From NCBI RefSeq assembly GCF_002737765.1, contig NZ_PEGG01000054.1, positions 1 to 6,838 on the forward strand: DNA of 6,838 nucleotides, in the 5' to 3' direction. A program made the position numbers and the translations under genes. Positions 1 through 5,205 of the stretch are shown piece after piece. Position 1 is the first letter of the stretch, and each line of letters opens with the position of its first letter. The notes below the pieces were generated by a model that was not told the DNA's origin, did no database searches, and saw only the letters and a program-made list of their open reading frames with translations. Origin of the DNA: Caulobacter sp. B11 (GTDB lineage Bacteria > Pseudomonadota > Alphaproteobacteria > Caulobacterales > Caulobacteraceae).

Positions 1-98
1 GGAGGGAGGGCCTGCGCCGCCTGGGTCCGTCGCCGATCCACCGGTTGGGCTGGGCGCCGGTGAAGCTGGCCCTGGCGGCGCGCGGCGAGGCGGGCTGA
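1..98 (+). CDS. C-terminal tail of an unidentified protein (partial)
   Basis: The reading frame beginning at base 3 stays open to a TGA at 96-98 and encodes about 31 residues ending in [14 protein letters not shown]. Nearly every codon ends in G or C, as in the real genes of the window, and one alternative forward frame hits a stop at 61-63, so this is probably the 3' end of a gene starting outside the window. The tail is basic and partly hydrophobic. It is too short for me to assign a family. It converges on the DHFR-family gene with 48 bases between the stop codons, in which I see no clear terminator. Confidence 0.5.
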   Translation, partial: REGLRRLGPSPIHRLGWAPVKLALAARGEAG

Positions 99-146
99 CC
101 CCTGTCGGTTTGACCCCTGGCGAACGGTCCATCGCCCGACCCGACT

Positions 147-698
147 CTAGGCCGCCCTGCGGCGCCGTTTGATCACCGGCCCCAGATCATAGTCCAGCCG
201 CAACAAGCCCCCCTCCAGGGCCTCGATCTGGCGTAGCACCAGGCCGCGCGGCGCGGCGGCGTCGTGCTGAAACAACGGCCGCCCGCCGCCCAGCAACAGC
301 GGAACGACGAACAGCTCCAGTCCGTCCAGCCCGCCCGCCGCCAGCAAGCCGGCCAGCAGGGTGGGGCCGCCGATCACCCGGACATCACGGCCGGGCAGGT
401 CCCTGAGATGGGCGACCAGTTCGGCCAGGCCCTGGCGCCAGAAGGCCGCCTCGCCATAGCGGCTGGTCCCCGGGCCCGAGGTCACCACCCAGCCGCGCTT
501 GCCGGGATAGGGCCAGCCGGCCCCCAGCTGCGGCAGCTGGTCATAGGTGCGCCGGCCCATGACCACCGTATCGACCCTCTCGAACCGCTCGACCAACGCC
601 GCGTCAGCGGCGGCGTATGGAGCCAGCCAGTCGGCGCCGCCCTGGGCGTCCGCCGCCAGGCCGTCGAGACTGCAGGCCATGTATCCCCTTATCGCCAC
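147..698 (-). CDS. Dihydrofolate reductase-family protein (RibD C-terminal domain)
   Basis: A 183-residue protein with the RibD-C/DHFR-like fold. Family hallmarks, in order: an N-terminal strand with the SLDG motif at residues 10-13, VVMGRRTYDQL around 45-55, a VTSGPG segment near 72-77, VIGGPTLL at about 108-115 (the family's NADPH-contacting glycine segment) and VVPLLLGGGRPLF near 131-143. Members are NAD(P)H-dependent reductases related to the reductase half of riboflavin enzyme RibD; the substrate of stand-alone members is mostly unknown, so no pathway is assigned. I chose the GTG at 698-696 because a GGGAGG ribosome-binding sequence lies 8 bases upstream and the protein then begins just before the conserved first strand. 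The open frame continues to 821, but those extra 41 residues are arginine-rich and do not resemble the family. Divergent from the SDR gene, with 157 bases between the starts. Length is normal for the family. Confidence 0.85.
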   Translation of the reverse strand: MAIRGYMACSLDGLAADAQGGADWLAPYAAADAALVERFERVDTVVMGRRTYDQLPQLGAGWPYPGKRGWVVTSGPGTSRYGEAAFWRQGLAELVAHLRDLPGRDVRVIGGPTLLAGLLAAGGLDGLELFVVPLLLGGGRPLFQHDAAAPRGLVLRQIEALEGGLLRLDYDLGPVIKRRRRAA

Positions 699-855
699 CC
701 GTCCGCCCTCCCGTTCGATCGCCCCACAATGCGAAACAAAAAGGGAACGACAACAAGAAAAACGCCGATCTCGCCTCGGCCACCTTGACGTCGCCGCGCC
801 TGGCCGATCCCATCCAAACAAGCGTTCGACACAGAAGCCGCGCGGGAGCGATCAC
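699..855. promoter_or_regulatory. Divergent promoter region between DHFR-family and SDR genes
   Basis: The 157 bases between two divergent starts include an unusually AT-rich patch (about 726-763) for this GC-rich DNA. For the leftward gene, TTGTCG (748-753, minus strand) and CATTGT (726-731, minus strand) are 16 bases apart and could be -35 and -10 elements. For the rightward gene, TTGACG at 785-790 matches the alphaproteobacterial -35 consensus, but the sequence 16-18 bases downstream is only a poor -10. The SDR ribosome-binding site GGGAG lies at 844-848. The promoter calls are pattern matches and are weak; the AT-rich patch itself is clear. Confidence 0.35.
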
Positions 856-1638
856 ATGGCCTACACACCCTTCGACCTGACCGGCCGCGTGGCCCTGGTG
901 ACCGGCGGCAATCGCGGCATCGGCCTGGGCATGGCCAGCGCCCTGGCCCAGGCCGGGGCCGACGTGGTCATCTGGGGCTCCAACCCCGAGCGTAACCAGG
1001 CCGCCGAGATCGAACTTCTCAAGCACGGCGTGCGGGTCAAGGCCCAGACGGTCGACGTTTCGGACGAGGCCCAGGTGCGCGAAGGCATGGAAGAGGCCGT
1101 GGCCGCCATGGGCCGCGTCGACTCGGTGTTCGCCAATGCGGGCGTCGGCTTCGGCTCGCCGTCCTTCGTCGACATGAGCACCGAGACCTATCGCAAGATC
1201 CTGGCGGTCAATCTGGACGGCGTGTTCTTCACCTTCCGCGAGGCCTGCCGCCACATGGTCGAACGGGCCAAGAGCGGCGATCCCGGCGGCTCGATCATTG
1301 GCGTCGCGTCGCTGGCCGCCATCGAGGGCGCGGCTCGCAACGAGGCCTATGCCGCCACCAAGGGCGCGGTGATCTCGATGATGAAGTCGGTCGCCGTGGA
1401 ACATGCGCGCTTTGGCGTTCGCGCCAACGCCATCCTTCCGGGCTGGATCGCCACCGACATGACCCAGGGCGCCCAGGACAATCCGGCCTTCGCCGACAAG
1501 GTGATCCCGCGGGTTCCGGCCCGGCGCTGGGGCCAGCCGGCCGATTTCGGCGGCATCTCGGTCTATTTGGCCTCCGACGCCTCGAGCTATCACTCGGGCG
1601 ACACCTTCGTGATCGACGGCGCCTACTCCATCTTCTAG
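856..1638 (+). CDS. Short-chain dehydrogenase/reductase (classical SDR)
   Basis: A 260-residue NAD(P)-dependent oxidoreductase of the classical SDR family, normal in length. It carries the full motif set: cofactor-binding TGGNRGIG at 16-23, the D67-V68 adenine-contact pair, NAG at 94-96, structural Asn119, and the catalytic Ser152, Tyr165 and Lys169 (YAATK), with the usual 13-residue Ser-Tyr spacing. The C-terminus FVIDGAYSIF is typical of the FabG-like/gluconate dehydrogenase-like branch. No acidic residue stands right after the second strand (it reads VIWGSN), which would fit NADPH, but this is not decisive. ATG at 856 has GGGAG 7 bases upstream; the longer open frame from 547 is overlap with the opposite-strand gene. 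The substrate cannot be read from the sequence. The following small gene and nitronate monooxygenase lie on the same strand and may be co-transcribed. Confidence 0.93.
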   Translation: MAYTPFDLTGRVALVTGGNRGIGLGMASALAQAGADVVIWGSNPERNQAAEIELLKHGVRVKAQTVDVSDEAQVREGMEEAVAAMGRVDSVFANAGVGFGSPSFVDMSTETYRKILAVNLDGVFFTFREACRHMVERAKSGDPGGSIIGVASLAAIEGAARNEAYAATKGAVISMMKSVAVEHARFGVRANAILPGWIATDMTQGAQDNPAFADKVIPRVPARRWGQPADFGGISVYLASDASSYHSGDTFVIDGAYSIF

Positions 1639-1680
1639 CCGCCGGCGATCGGCAAAACTGGACTCCGCGGACCATTAAAA

Positions 1681-1697
1681 CCCCTTGTACAGAGGGG
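1681..1697 (-). terminator. Possible intrinsic terminator for leftward transcription
   Basis: CCCCT (1681-1685) and AGGGG (1693-1697) form a 5-bp stem with a 7-base loop (TGTACAG). Read on the minus strand the stem is followed by TTTTAAT, the layout of a Rho-independent terminator; on the plus strand no T tract follows. The stem is short and no minus-strand gene ends nearby: the closest one upstream on that strand is the Crp/Fnr gene, about 1.3 kb away. It may therefore be chance, or may stop antisense transcripts before they enter the SDR gene. Confidence 0.25.
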
Positions 1698-1726
1698 ACT
1701 TGCGGGCCGTGAGGGTTGGTGAGACA

Positions 1727-1778
1727 GTTTCCTCGCGGGGCAGCATCGACGTCAGATCGGCGCGCCCGGCGAGGAAAC
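1727..1778 (+). promoter_or_regulatory. Inverted repeat covering the ribosome-binding site of the 42-residue gene
   Basis: GTTTCCTCGC (1727-1736) is the exact reverse complement of GCGAGGAAAC (1769-1778). Inward, after one G-G mismatch, GGGC (1738-1741) pairs with GCCC (1764-1767), giving 14 paired positions out of 15 and a loop of about 22 bases. The right arm contains GAGGA (1771-1775), the only credible Shine-Dalgarno for the ATG at 1786, so in mRNA the stem would hide it. This is the layout of a translational switch or RNA attenuator. The same DNA could instead be a protein operator. The inverted repeat is seen directly; the regulatory role is inference. Confidence 0.55.
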
Positions 1779-1785
1779 GACGGAC

Positions 1786-1914
1786 ATGAACGCTCAAGAC
1801 AGCGTCGGCTTGACGCCTCAGCGCGGCCTCCTGGCCCTGATCGCCCTGGTCCTGGCCGGCATGGCCGGCTGTTTCTGGACGGCCGAGGTCAATCCCGAAT
1901 CGATGATCGACTGA
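1786..1914 (+). CDS. 42-residue hydrophobic small protein, possible lipoprotein
   Basis: A small open frame, ATG at 1786 to TGA at 1912-1914. A polar 14-residue head (ending TPQRG) is followed by a hydrophobic segment at residues 15-28 rich in Leu, Ala, Val and Gly, then C29-F-W and an acidic tail ending NPESMID. The segment could be one membrane helix. MAGC at 26-29 resembles a lipobox, though Met at -3 is unusual, and cleavage there would leave only a 14-residue lipopeptide. Support for coding: almost all codons end in G or C, GAGGA lies 10 bases upstream, and it sits between two co-directional enzyme genes. I do not recognise the family. Its ribosome-binding site is part of the inverted repeat at 1727-1778, which suggests controlled translation. 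Confidence 0.55.
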   Translation: MNAQDSVGLTPQRGLLALIALVLAGMAGCFWTAEVNPESMID

Positions 1915-1927
1915 CCGGAGCCGGCGC

Positions 1928-1974
1928 GCGGGGCCTGACCTCGCGGCATGCTTGCGGAGGCCGAGGCGCCCCGC
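1928..1974 (+). other. GC-rich nested stem-loop before the nitronate monooxygenase gene
   Basis: GCGGGGC (1928-1934) can pair with GCCCCGC (1968-1974). Inside it, CCTCGC (1939-1944) can pair with GC-G-GAGG (1954-1960) with one bulged G. The structure lies between the stop of the 42-residue gene and the ribosome-binding site at 1993-1998. In DNA this GC-rich, stems of this size are common by chance, so a role in mRNA processing or attenuation is only a possibility. Confidence 0.2.
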
Positions 1975-2005
1975 CCATCCTTCTGAAAAATCGGGAGGAC
2001 CTACC

Positions 2006-2971
2006 ATGACCATCCACACGCCGCTGTGCGACCTGCTGGGGATCACCCACCCCATCCTGCTGGCGGGCATGGGCGGGGTGTCCTACGCCCCCCTGGCGGC
2101 GGCGGTGTCCAACGCCGGCGGCTATGGCGTTCTGGGCATGGCCGGGACCACGCCCGACTTCATCGCCGACCAGATGCGCCAGGTGCGCGAGCTTACCGAC
2201 AAGCCGTTCGGGGTCGACCTGCTGGCGGCGGCGCCCGAGGCCCTGACCGCCAGCGTCGAGGTCATCATCAAGGGCGGGGCCAGCAGCTTCATCGCCGGCC
2301 TCGGCGTGCCGACGGCCATCATCGCCCGGCTGAAGGACGCGGGTCTGAAGGTCATGGTCGTCTGCGGCGCGGTCAAGCACGCGGTCAAGGCGCAGGAGGC
2401 CGGCTGCGACGCGGTGATCTGCCAGGGCGGCGAAGGCGGCGGCCATACCGGCCTGGTCGGCACCCTGCCCCTGGTCGCCCAGGCGGTCGAGGCCGTCGAG
2501 ATTCCGGTCATCGCGGCCGGCGGCCTGCATGACGGCCGGGGCCTGGCCGCGTCCCTGGCCCTCGGCGCCCAGGGCGTCTGGATGGGCACCCGCTTCATCG
2601 CCTCGACCGAGGCCCATGCGGGCGACCTCTATCGCGAGGCGATCCTGGCCGCCGCCGACGAGGACACCATCCGCACCCGCTGCTATTCGGGCAAGCCGAT
2701 GCGGGTCAAGAAGAACCCCTATGTCGACGACTGGGAAGGCCGCCCGGCCGACATCCAGCCCTTCCCCGCCCAGGCGATGATCAGCATCCGGGCCGGAGCC
2801 CTGGGCGGCATCGGCGGCCAGATCGACGGGCTCGACGCCGACAAGTCCTGCTTCGCCATGGGGCAGAGCGCCGGGGGGATCCACGACGTCCTGCCCGCCG
2901 GCCAGATCGTCGCCAACATCATCGCCGAGGCCGAGGCCTCGATCGCCCGGGTGGCGGCGCTGCGCCGATAG
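2006..2971 (+). CDS. Nitronate monooxygenase-family FMN oxidoreductase
   Basis: A 321-residue TIM-barrel flavoenzyme of the nitronate monooxygenase (formerly 2-nitropropane dioxygenase) family, which oxidises alkyl nitronates such as propionate-3-nitronate using FMN and O2. Visible hallmarks: ILLAGMGG near residues 17-24, SNAGGYGVLG in the first quarter, QGGEGGGHTG at 140-149 with the family's catalytic His at 147, then IPVIAAGGLHDGRG and GAQGVWMGTRF, which form the FMN phosphate site. YSGKPMR follows near 230. Length is normal. Related FabK-type enoyl-ACP reductases share the fold and the His motif, so the exact reaction is not certain. ATG at 2006 has GGGAGG at 1993-1998, 7 bases upstream; an earlier in-frame ATG at 1952 would add arginine- and proline-rich residues with no matching signal. 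It follows the SDR and small gene on the same strand, and its TAG lies 5 bases from the stop of the convergent Crp/Fnr gene. Confidence 0.88.
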   Translation: MTIHTPLCDLLGITHPILLAGMGGVSYAPLAAAVSNAGGYGVLGMAGTTPDFIADQMRQVRELTDKPFGVDLLAAAPEALTASVEVIIKGGASSFIAGLGVPTAIIARLKDAGLKVMVVCGAVKHAVKAQEAGCDAVICQGGEGGGHTGLVGTLPLVAQAVEAVEIPVIAAGGLHDGRGLAASLALGAQGVWMGTRFIASTEAHAGDLYREAILAAADEDTIRTRCYSGKPMRVKKNPYVDDWEGRPADIQPFPAQAMISIRAGALGGIGGQIDGLDADKSCFAMGQSAGGIHDVLPAGQIVANIIAEAEASIARVAALRR

Positions 2972-2976
2972 GGTCG

Positions 2977-3738
2977 CTACCGGGTCTCGACCTCGGGTAG
3001 CAGGCGGTGGAAGTGGGCCTCGACCTGGCCGTAGCATTCACAGGCCCTGCGCTCGAGGCGGGACCTGTCGATGATCTCGATACGGCCCCGTCCGGTGCGG
3101 ATCAGGCCGTCCGCCTGCAGCGCGCGCGCCACGGCCGTGACCGTGGTGCGCTGCACGCCCAGCATGTCGGCCAAAGCCTCCTGGGTCAGGCGAAGGGTCG
3201 TGTCATTGGCGCGGTCATGGGCCGACAGCAGCCAGCGGCAGCAGCGCTGGTCGATCGTGTGCACGGCGTTGCAGGCGGCGGCCTGCATCATCTGGGCGAT
3301 CAGGGCGTCGGCATAGCGCGAAAACAGGTCCGACAGGGCGCGGCTGCGCAGCTTGGCCTCTTCCAGTCGGGCGGTCGGGATGGTGAAGGCGTCGCCGGCG
3401 ATCCTGACCACGGCCCGGCCATAGGCGGGCTTGAAGCCGGCGCTGACGATGCCGCCCAGCGCCCCCTCGCGCCCCACCGAGGCGACCTCGATCTCCTGGC
3501 CGTCGCGGGTGATGACCTGGAGCGAGACCATGGTCGAGAAGCAGGGGAAGAAGGTGGTGTGGACATCCTCGCCGACATCGAACAGCACCGCCCCCTGCGC
3601 CAGGGACACCTGGCTCAGATAGGGCTTGAGGGCGCCCACGTCGTCGGCGCGCAGCGCCGAGAGCAGTCGGTTGGCGAAGTGGGCCAGCCCCGCGCCGCGA
3701 GGCGAGCCGGGGGAAGCCGGTTCGGCGTTGTCTGGCAT
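2977..3738 (-). CDS. Crp/Fnr-family transcriptional regulator
   Basis: A 253-residue cytoplasmic DNA-binding regulator. Residues about 30-125 form the cyclic-nucleotide-binding-like beta-roll (VLFDVGEDVHTTFF, then GQEIEVASVGREGALGG); a long dimerisation helix follows at about 125-165; the winged helix-turn-helix occupies about 183-225, with TQEALADMLGVQRTTVTAVARAL-type core residues (T185, D191, G194, R197-V200) and the wing TGRGRIEI. No N-terminal cysteine cluster is present, so it is not an oxygen-sensing FNR, and the pocket carries GRAVV where CRP has the Arg-Ser pair that holds cAMP, so cAMP binding is doubtful. The effector is unknown. ATG at 3738 has GGGAG 6 bases upstream. It converges with the nitronate monooxygenase gene (5-base gap) and diverges from the membrane-protein gene. 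The dyad at 3749-3773, next to its ribosome-binding site, is a candidate autoregulatory site. Confidence 0.9.
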   Translation of the reverse strand: MPDNAEPASPGSPRGAGLAHFANRLLSALRADDVGALKPYLSQVSLAQGAVLFDVGEDVHTTFFPCFSTMVSLQVITRDGQEIEVASVGREGALGGIVSAGFKPAYGRAVVRIAGDAFTIPTARLEEAKLRSRALSDLFSRYADALIAQMMQAAACNAVHTIDQRCCRWLLSAHDRANDTTLRLTQEALADMLGVQRTTVTAVARALQADGLIRTGRGRIEIIDRSRLERRACECYGQVEAHFHRLLPEVETR

Positions 3739-3748
3739 GGCGGTCTCC

Positions 3749-3773
3749 CTTGACGGCGAAGCTTCCCCTCAAG
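3749..3773. promoter_or_regulatory. Dyad with central GAAGCTTC next to the regulator gene
   Basis: CTTGA (3749-3753) and TCAAG (3769-3773) are inverted copies flanking the perfect 8-base palindrome GAAGCTTC (3758-3765), with spacers of 4 and 3 bases. The outer half-sites TTGA/TCAA resemble Crp/Fnr half-sites, but they are 15 bases apart instead of the usual 6, so this is not a standard FNR box. It begins 11 bases upstream of the Crp/Fnr start codon, touching its GGGAG. It could be an operator or an mRNA hairpin next to the ribosome-binding site. Confidence 0.35.
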
Positions 3774-3810
3774 AGCGCGCGGCTGGCCGGACGGTTTCAT
3801 TCGACGCGGT

Positions 3811-3818
3811 GAAGCTTC
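3811..3818. repeat. Second copy of the GAAGCTTC palindrome
   Basis: An exact second copy of the 8-base palindrome found at 3758-3765, in the same 119-base divergent region, with centres 53 bases apart (about five helical turns). It is 40 bases upstream of the membrane-protein start. The outer TTGA/TCAA half-sites of the first copy are absent here. Two copies of an AT-containing octamer this close in GC-rich DNA suggest a paired protein-binding site, but the protein is unknown. Confidence 0.35.
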
Positions 3819-3857
3819 TGGGTCAGGCTCGGAACGTCCTCTGGAAAGGAGCCGCCG

Positions 3858-4397
3858 ATGGCCGCCGGAAAGATCGTTCTGCAGCGCCTGAGCCAGTACA
3901 GCGCCCTGTGGTTGGGGAGTTTCCTGGTGATGCTCGGCCTGGCGGCCGGCGCCAGTCTGGTCGGGAAGATCGACATCGTGACGGTCGCTGACGCCCTTCT
4001 GCCGGGGGCCTTCGTCCTGCTGGGCGCCGCGACCGTGGTCGCCATCGTGGCGACAGCGGTGTCGCCGGCGGGTCTGGGCGCCAAGAGCCTGGTCACCGCC
4101 CTCGCCTTGCTTCTGGTCCTGCCGCTGCTCTGGGCGCCCGTCCTGGCCATCCTGACGGTGGCGGCCCTGGATGGCGCGGTGATCGAATACTCCACCGCCT
4201 ATGCCGGCTTCCGCATCGCCGTCAGCCAGCTGATCTACCCGCTGGTCGCGCAGGTCGCGGAGGGCTCGATGCTGGCGACGGCCTGGGCGGGCTTCCAGGT
4301 CCTGGCCTCGATCATTGGCTTCCTGGCCTCGGCCGTGCAGGTCTGGCGGGTGGTCAAGGGGATGCTCGCGGGGCGCTTGGAGCTGACCGAAGGCTAG
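3858..4397 (+). CDS. Multi-pass membrane protein of unknown function
   Basis: A 179-residue hydrophobic protein that I do not assign to a family. Probable membrane helices lie at about residues 16-36, 46-68, 77-104 and 139-163; the segment 118-132 is semi-hydrophobic and might be a fifth or a re-entrant piece. The N-terminal dozen residues are basic (MAAGKIVLQR) and the C-terminus is short and polar (RLELTEG). The loop around 105-117 carries the charged and aromatic residues DGAVIEYSTAY. No catalytic motif or metal-binding cluster is visible. ATG at 3858 is preceded by AAAGGAG with a 6-base gap, an excellent start. The gene diverges from the Crp/Fnr regulator and could be its target, which is inference from position only. 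It converges with the DUF2188-like gene with 13 bases between stops. Confidence 0.8.
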   Translation: MAAGKIVLQRLSQYSALWLGSFLVMLGLAAGASLVGKIDIVTVADALLPGAFVLLGAATVVAIVATAVSPAGLGAKSLVTALALLLVLPLLWAPVLAILTVAALDGAVIEYSTAYAGFRIAVSQLIYPLVAQVAEGSMLATAWAGFQVLASIIGFLASAVQVWRVVKGMLAGRLELTEG

Positions 4398-4410
4398 GAC
4401 AGCGGAGACC

Positions 4411-4620
4411 CTAGCCCAGAAAGGTCGGCTTGAGCAGTTCGCCGCTGTCGTCTTGAAAATGCATGTGCACCGGTAGACCCACGCCGGAAGCCTGCTGCGC
4501 CAGCCGGACGGCGGCGGCCTGGGCCAAGTCGCGGGTCGGATAGCGCCCGACCCTTAGATGGTCGCCGATGATGGACCAGACTTCACCAACGCGAACCACG
4601 CCATAATGCACTTCGGTCAT
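4411..4620 (-). CDS. DUF2188-like small protein
   Basis: A 69-residue protein, probably cytoplasmic as it has no signal or membrane segment. The pattern is VHYGVVRVGEVWSIIGD, then YPTRDLAQAAAVRLAQQASG, then VHMHFQDDSGEL. This matches the DUF2188-like layout: a beta-strand pair with a conserved Trp, a helix that begins after a 'T-x-x-x-A' turn and bears Ala-rich repeats, and a final strand with a D-D-S-G turn. The family has no established function; the match is from memory of its pattern, so the call is moderate. ATG at 4620 is chosen because GGGAGG lies 5 bases upstream; the open frame continues to 4788 with basic residues that lack a start signal. Its likely promoter overlaps the DnaA box at 4652-4660. 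Confidence 0.68.
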   Translation of the reverse strand: MTEVHYGVVRVGEVWSIIGDHLRVGRYPTRDLAQAAAVRLAQQASGVGLPVHMHFQDDSGELLKPTFLG

Positions 4621-4650
4621 GAAGACCTCCCTGAGCCGAGGGGCTCGTGC

Positions 4651-4677
4651 GTTATCCACAGCCTCTTCCTTAACCAA
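4651..4677 (-). promoter_or_regulatory. Candidate promoter of the DUF2188-like gene
   Basis: On the minus strand TTGGTT (4672-4677) and GATAAC (4651-4656) lie 15 bases apart; shifting the -35 by one base gives 16. Each resembles the housekeeping consensus at four positions of six. The predicted transcript would start near 4644, giving a leader of about 24 bases that includes the GGGAGG site. The spacing is short, so confidence is low. Confidence 0.3.
4652..4660 (+). promoter_or_regulatory. Perfect DnaA-box sequence
   Basis: TTATCCACA is identical to the strong consensus 9-mer bound by the replication initiator DnaA. It lies in the divergent region, over the candidate -10 of the DUF2188-like gene and about 70 bases upstream of the -35 of the TIGR02301-like gene. 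I noticed no second box close by, and there is no AT-rich unwinding region, so it is not an origin. It could be a DnaA-controlled promoter or a titration site. Binding is inferred from consensus identity. Confidence 0.5.
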
Positions 4678-4730
4678 GGCGATCGCAAGGCCGAAGTGGC
4701 GAGGCGGTTTCGCCTGCGGCGCGCGCGGCC

Positions 4731-4759
4731 GTGACAGGGACGTCGGCCTAGTCAATATT
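4731..4759 (+). promoter_or_regulatory. Candidate promoter giving a leaderless transcript
   Basis: GTGACA (4731-4736) and AATATT (4754-4759) are separated by exactly 17 bases, with five and four of six positions matching the -35 and -10 consensus. A start 7 bases after the -10 falls on 4766, the A of the ATG of the secreted TIGR02301-like protein. That gene has no Shine-Dalgarno, which fits a leaderless mRNA, a class known to be common in alphaproteobacteria such as Caulobacter. Confidence 0.45.
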
Positions 4760-4765
4760 GCGACC

Positions 4766-5188
4766 ATGCGCCGTCTCGCCCTCACCATCCTGCTGGTCTT
4801 CGCCGCCGCCTCGGCCCACGCCCAGGACCGCGCGCCCGCAGAGCGCCAGACCCTGCTCGACCTGGCCTATGTGATCGGCGAGAGCCATGCCCTGCGCCAG
4901 GCGTGCAAGGGCGCCGATGACCAGTACTGGCGATCACGCATGGTGCGCCTGACCGAGGTCGAGCAAGCCGACCAGGGCTTCGACGCCCAGATGCGCGAGC
5001 GATTCAACACCGGCTTCGCGGCCAAGCAGGGGGAATATCCCACCTGCGACTCCGCAAGCCGCCTGGCAGAGCGTCAGTCGGCGGTTCGCGGCCAGGCCCT
5101 GGCGGCTGAACTGTCCCGCTCGGTGCGCCTGTCCAGCGATCCCGGCCTGCCCCCCGGGGCCGAAGCCCCCGAGATCTCAGCCCAGTAA
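4766..5188 (+). CDS. Secreted TIGR02301/DUF2385-like protein
   Basis: A 140-residue protein with a clear Sec signal peptide: MRR, a hydrophobic core at about 4-15, and an AHA cleavage site after Ala19. The mature part resembles the alphaproteobacterial TIGR02301 (DUF2385) family: an LLDLAYVIGESHALRQAC segment with Cys47, then DDQYWRSRM near 51-59, a Glu-rich helix, and a second conserved cysteine in YPTCD (Cys94). The two cysteines probably form a disulfide in the periplasm. The family has no known function. The C-terminal 25 residues (PGLPPGAEAPEISAQ) look disordered. ATG at 4766 is the only start that places the signal peptide at the N-terminus; it lacks a ribosome-binding site, and the promoter at 4731-4759 suggests a leaderless mRNA. 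The frame upstream to 4619 gives a basic extension that would mask the signal peptide. It converges with the M28 peptidase gene (17-base gap). Confidence 0.82.
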   Translation: MRRLALTILLVFAAASAHAQDRAPAERQTLLDLAYVIGESHALRQACKGADDQYWRSRMVRLTEVEQADQGFDAQMRERFNTGFAAKQGEYPTCDSASRLAERQSAVRGQALAAELSRSVRLSSDPGLPPGAEAPEISAQ

Positions 5189-5205
5189 GGCGCCGACGCC
5201 CGCTC

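Larger units (their letters stand above)
1639..1785 (+). other. Leader/intergenic region between SDR and the 42-residue gene
   Basis: These 147 bases hold no open frame that looks coding. They contain a small hairpin (1681-1697) and a long inverted repeat (1727-1778), listed separately. I see no convincing -35/-10 pair, so the downstream genes may be read through from the SDR promoter or from an unrecognised promoter. A GC-rich sequence just after the SDR stop lacks a following T tract and does not qualify as an intrinsic terminator. Confidence 0.5.

Noticed and set aside
547..855. N-terminal extension of the SDR open frame
   Set aside because: It overlaps the opposite-strand DHFR-family gene, has arginine- and proline-rich nonsense composition, and the SDR fold begins cleanly at the ATG at 856 with a good ribosome-binding site.
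604..1593. Long minus-strand open frame opposite the SDR gene
   Set aside because: A mirror frame created by GC-rich codons; His-, Gly- and Ala-rich translation without any family motif, while the plus strand encodes a complete SDR.
1716..2009. 97-residue plus-strand open frame overlapping the small gene
   Set aside because: Arginine- and proline-rich, no ribosome-binding site, and in a different frame from the better supported 42-residue protein.
1889..3037. 382-residue minus-strand open frame opposite the nitronate monooxygenase
   Set aside because: Low-complexity Gly/Asp/His/Arg translation antisense to a gene with full motifs; a shadow of high third-position GC.
4651..4660. Replication origin
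   Set aside because: Only one DnaA box was found, with no AT-rich unwinding element and no origin-linked genes.
4668..4679. CCTT-AACC-AAGG mini-dyad near the DnaA box
   Set aside because: Only four base pairs per arm; not beyond chance, and not a CtrA site because the second TTAA half is missing.
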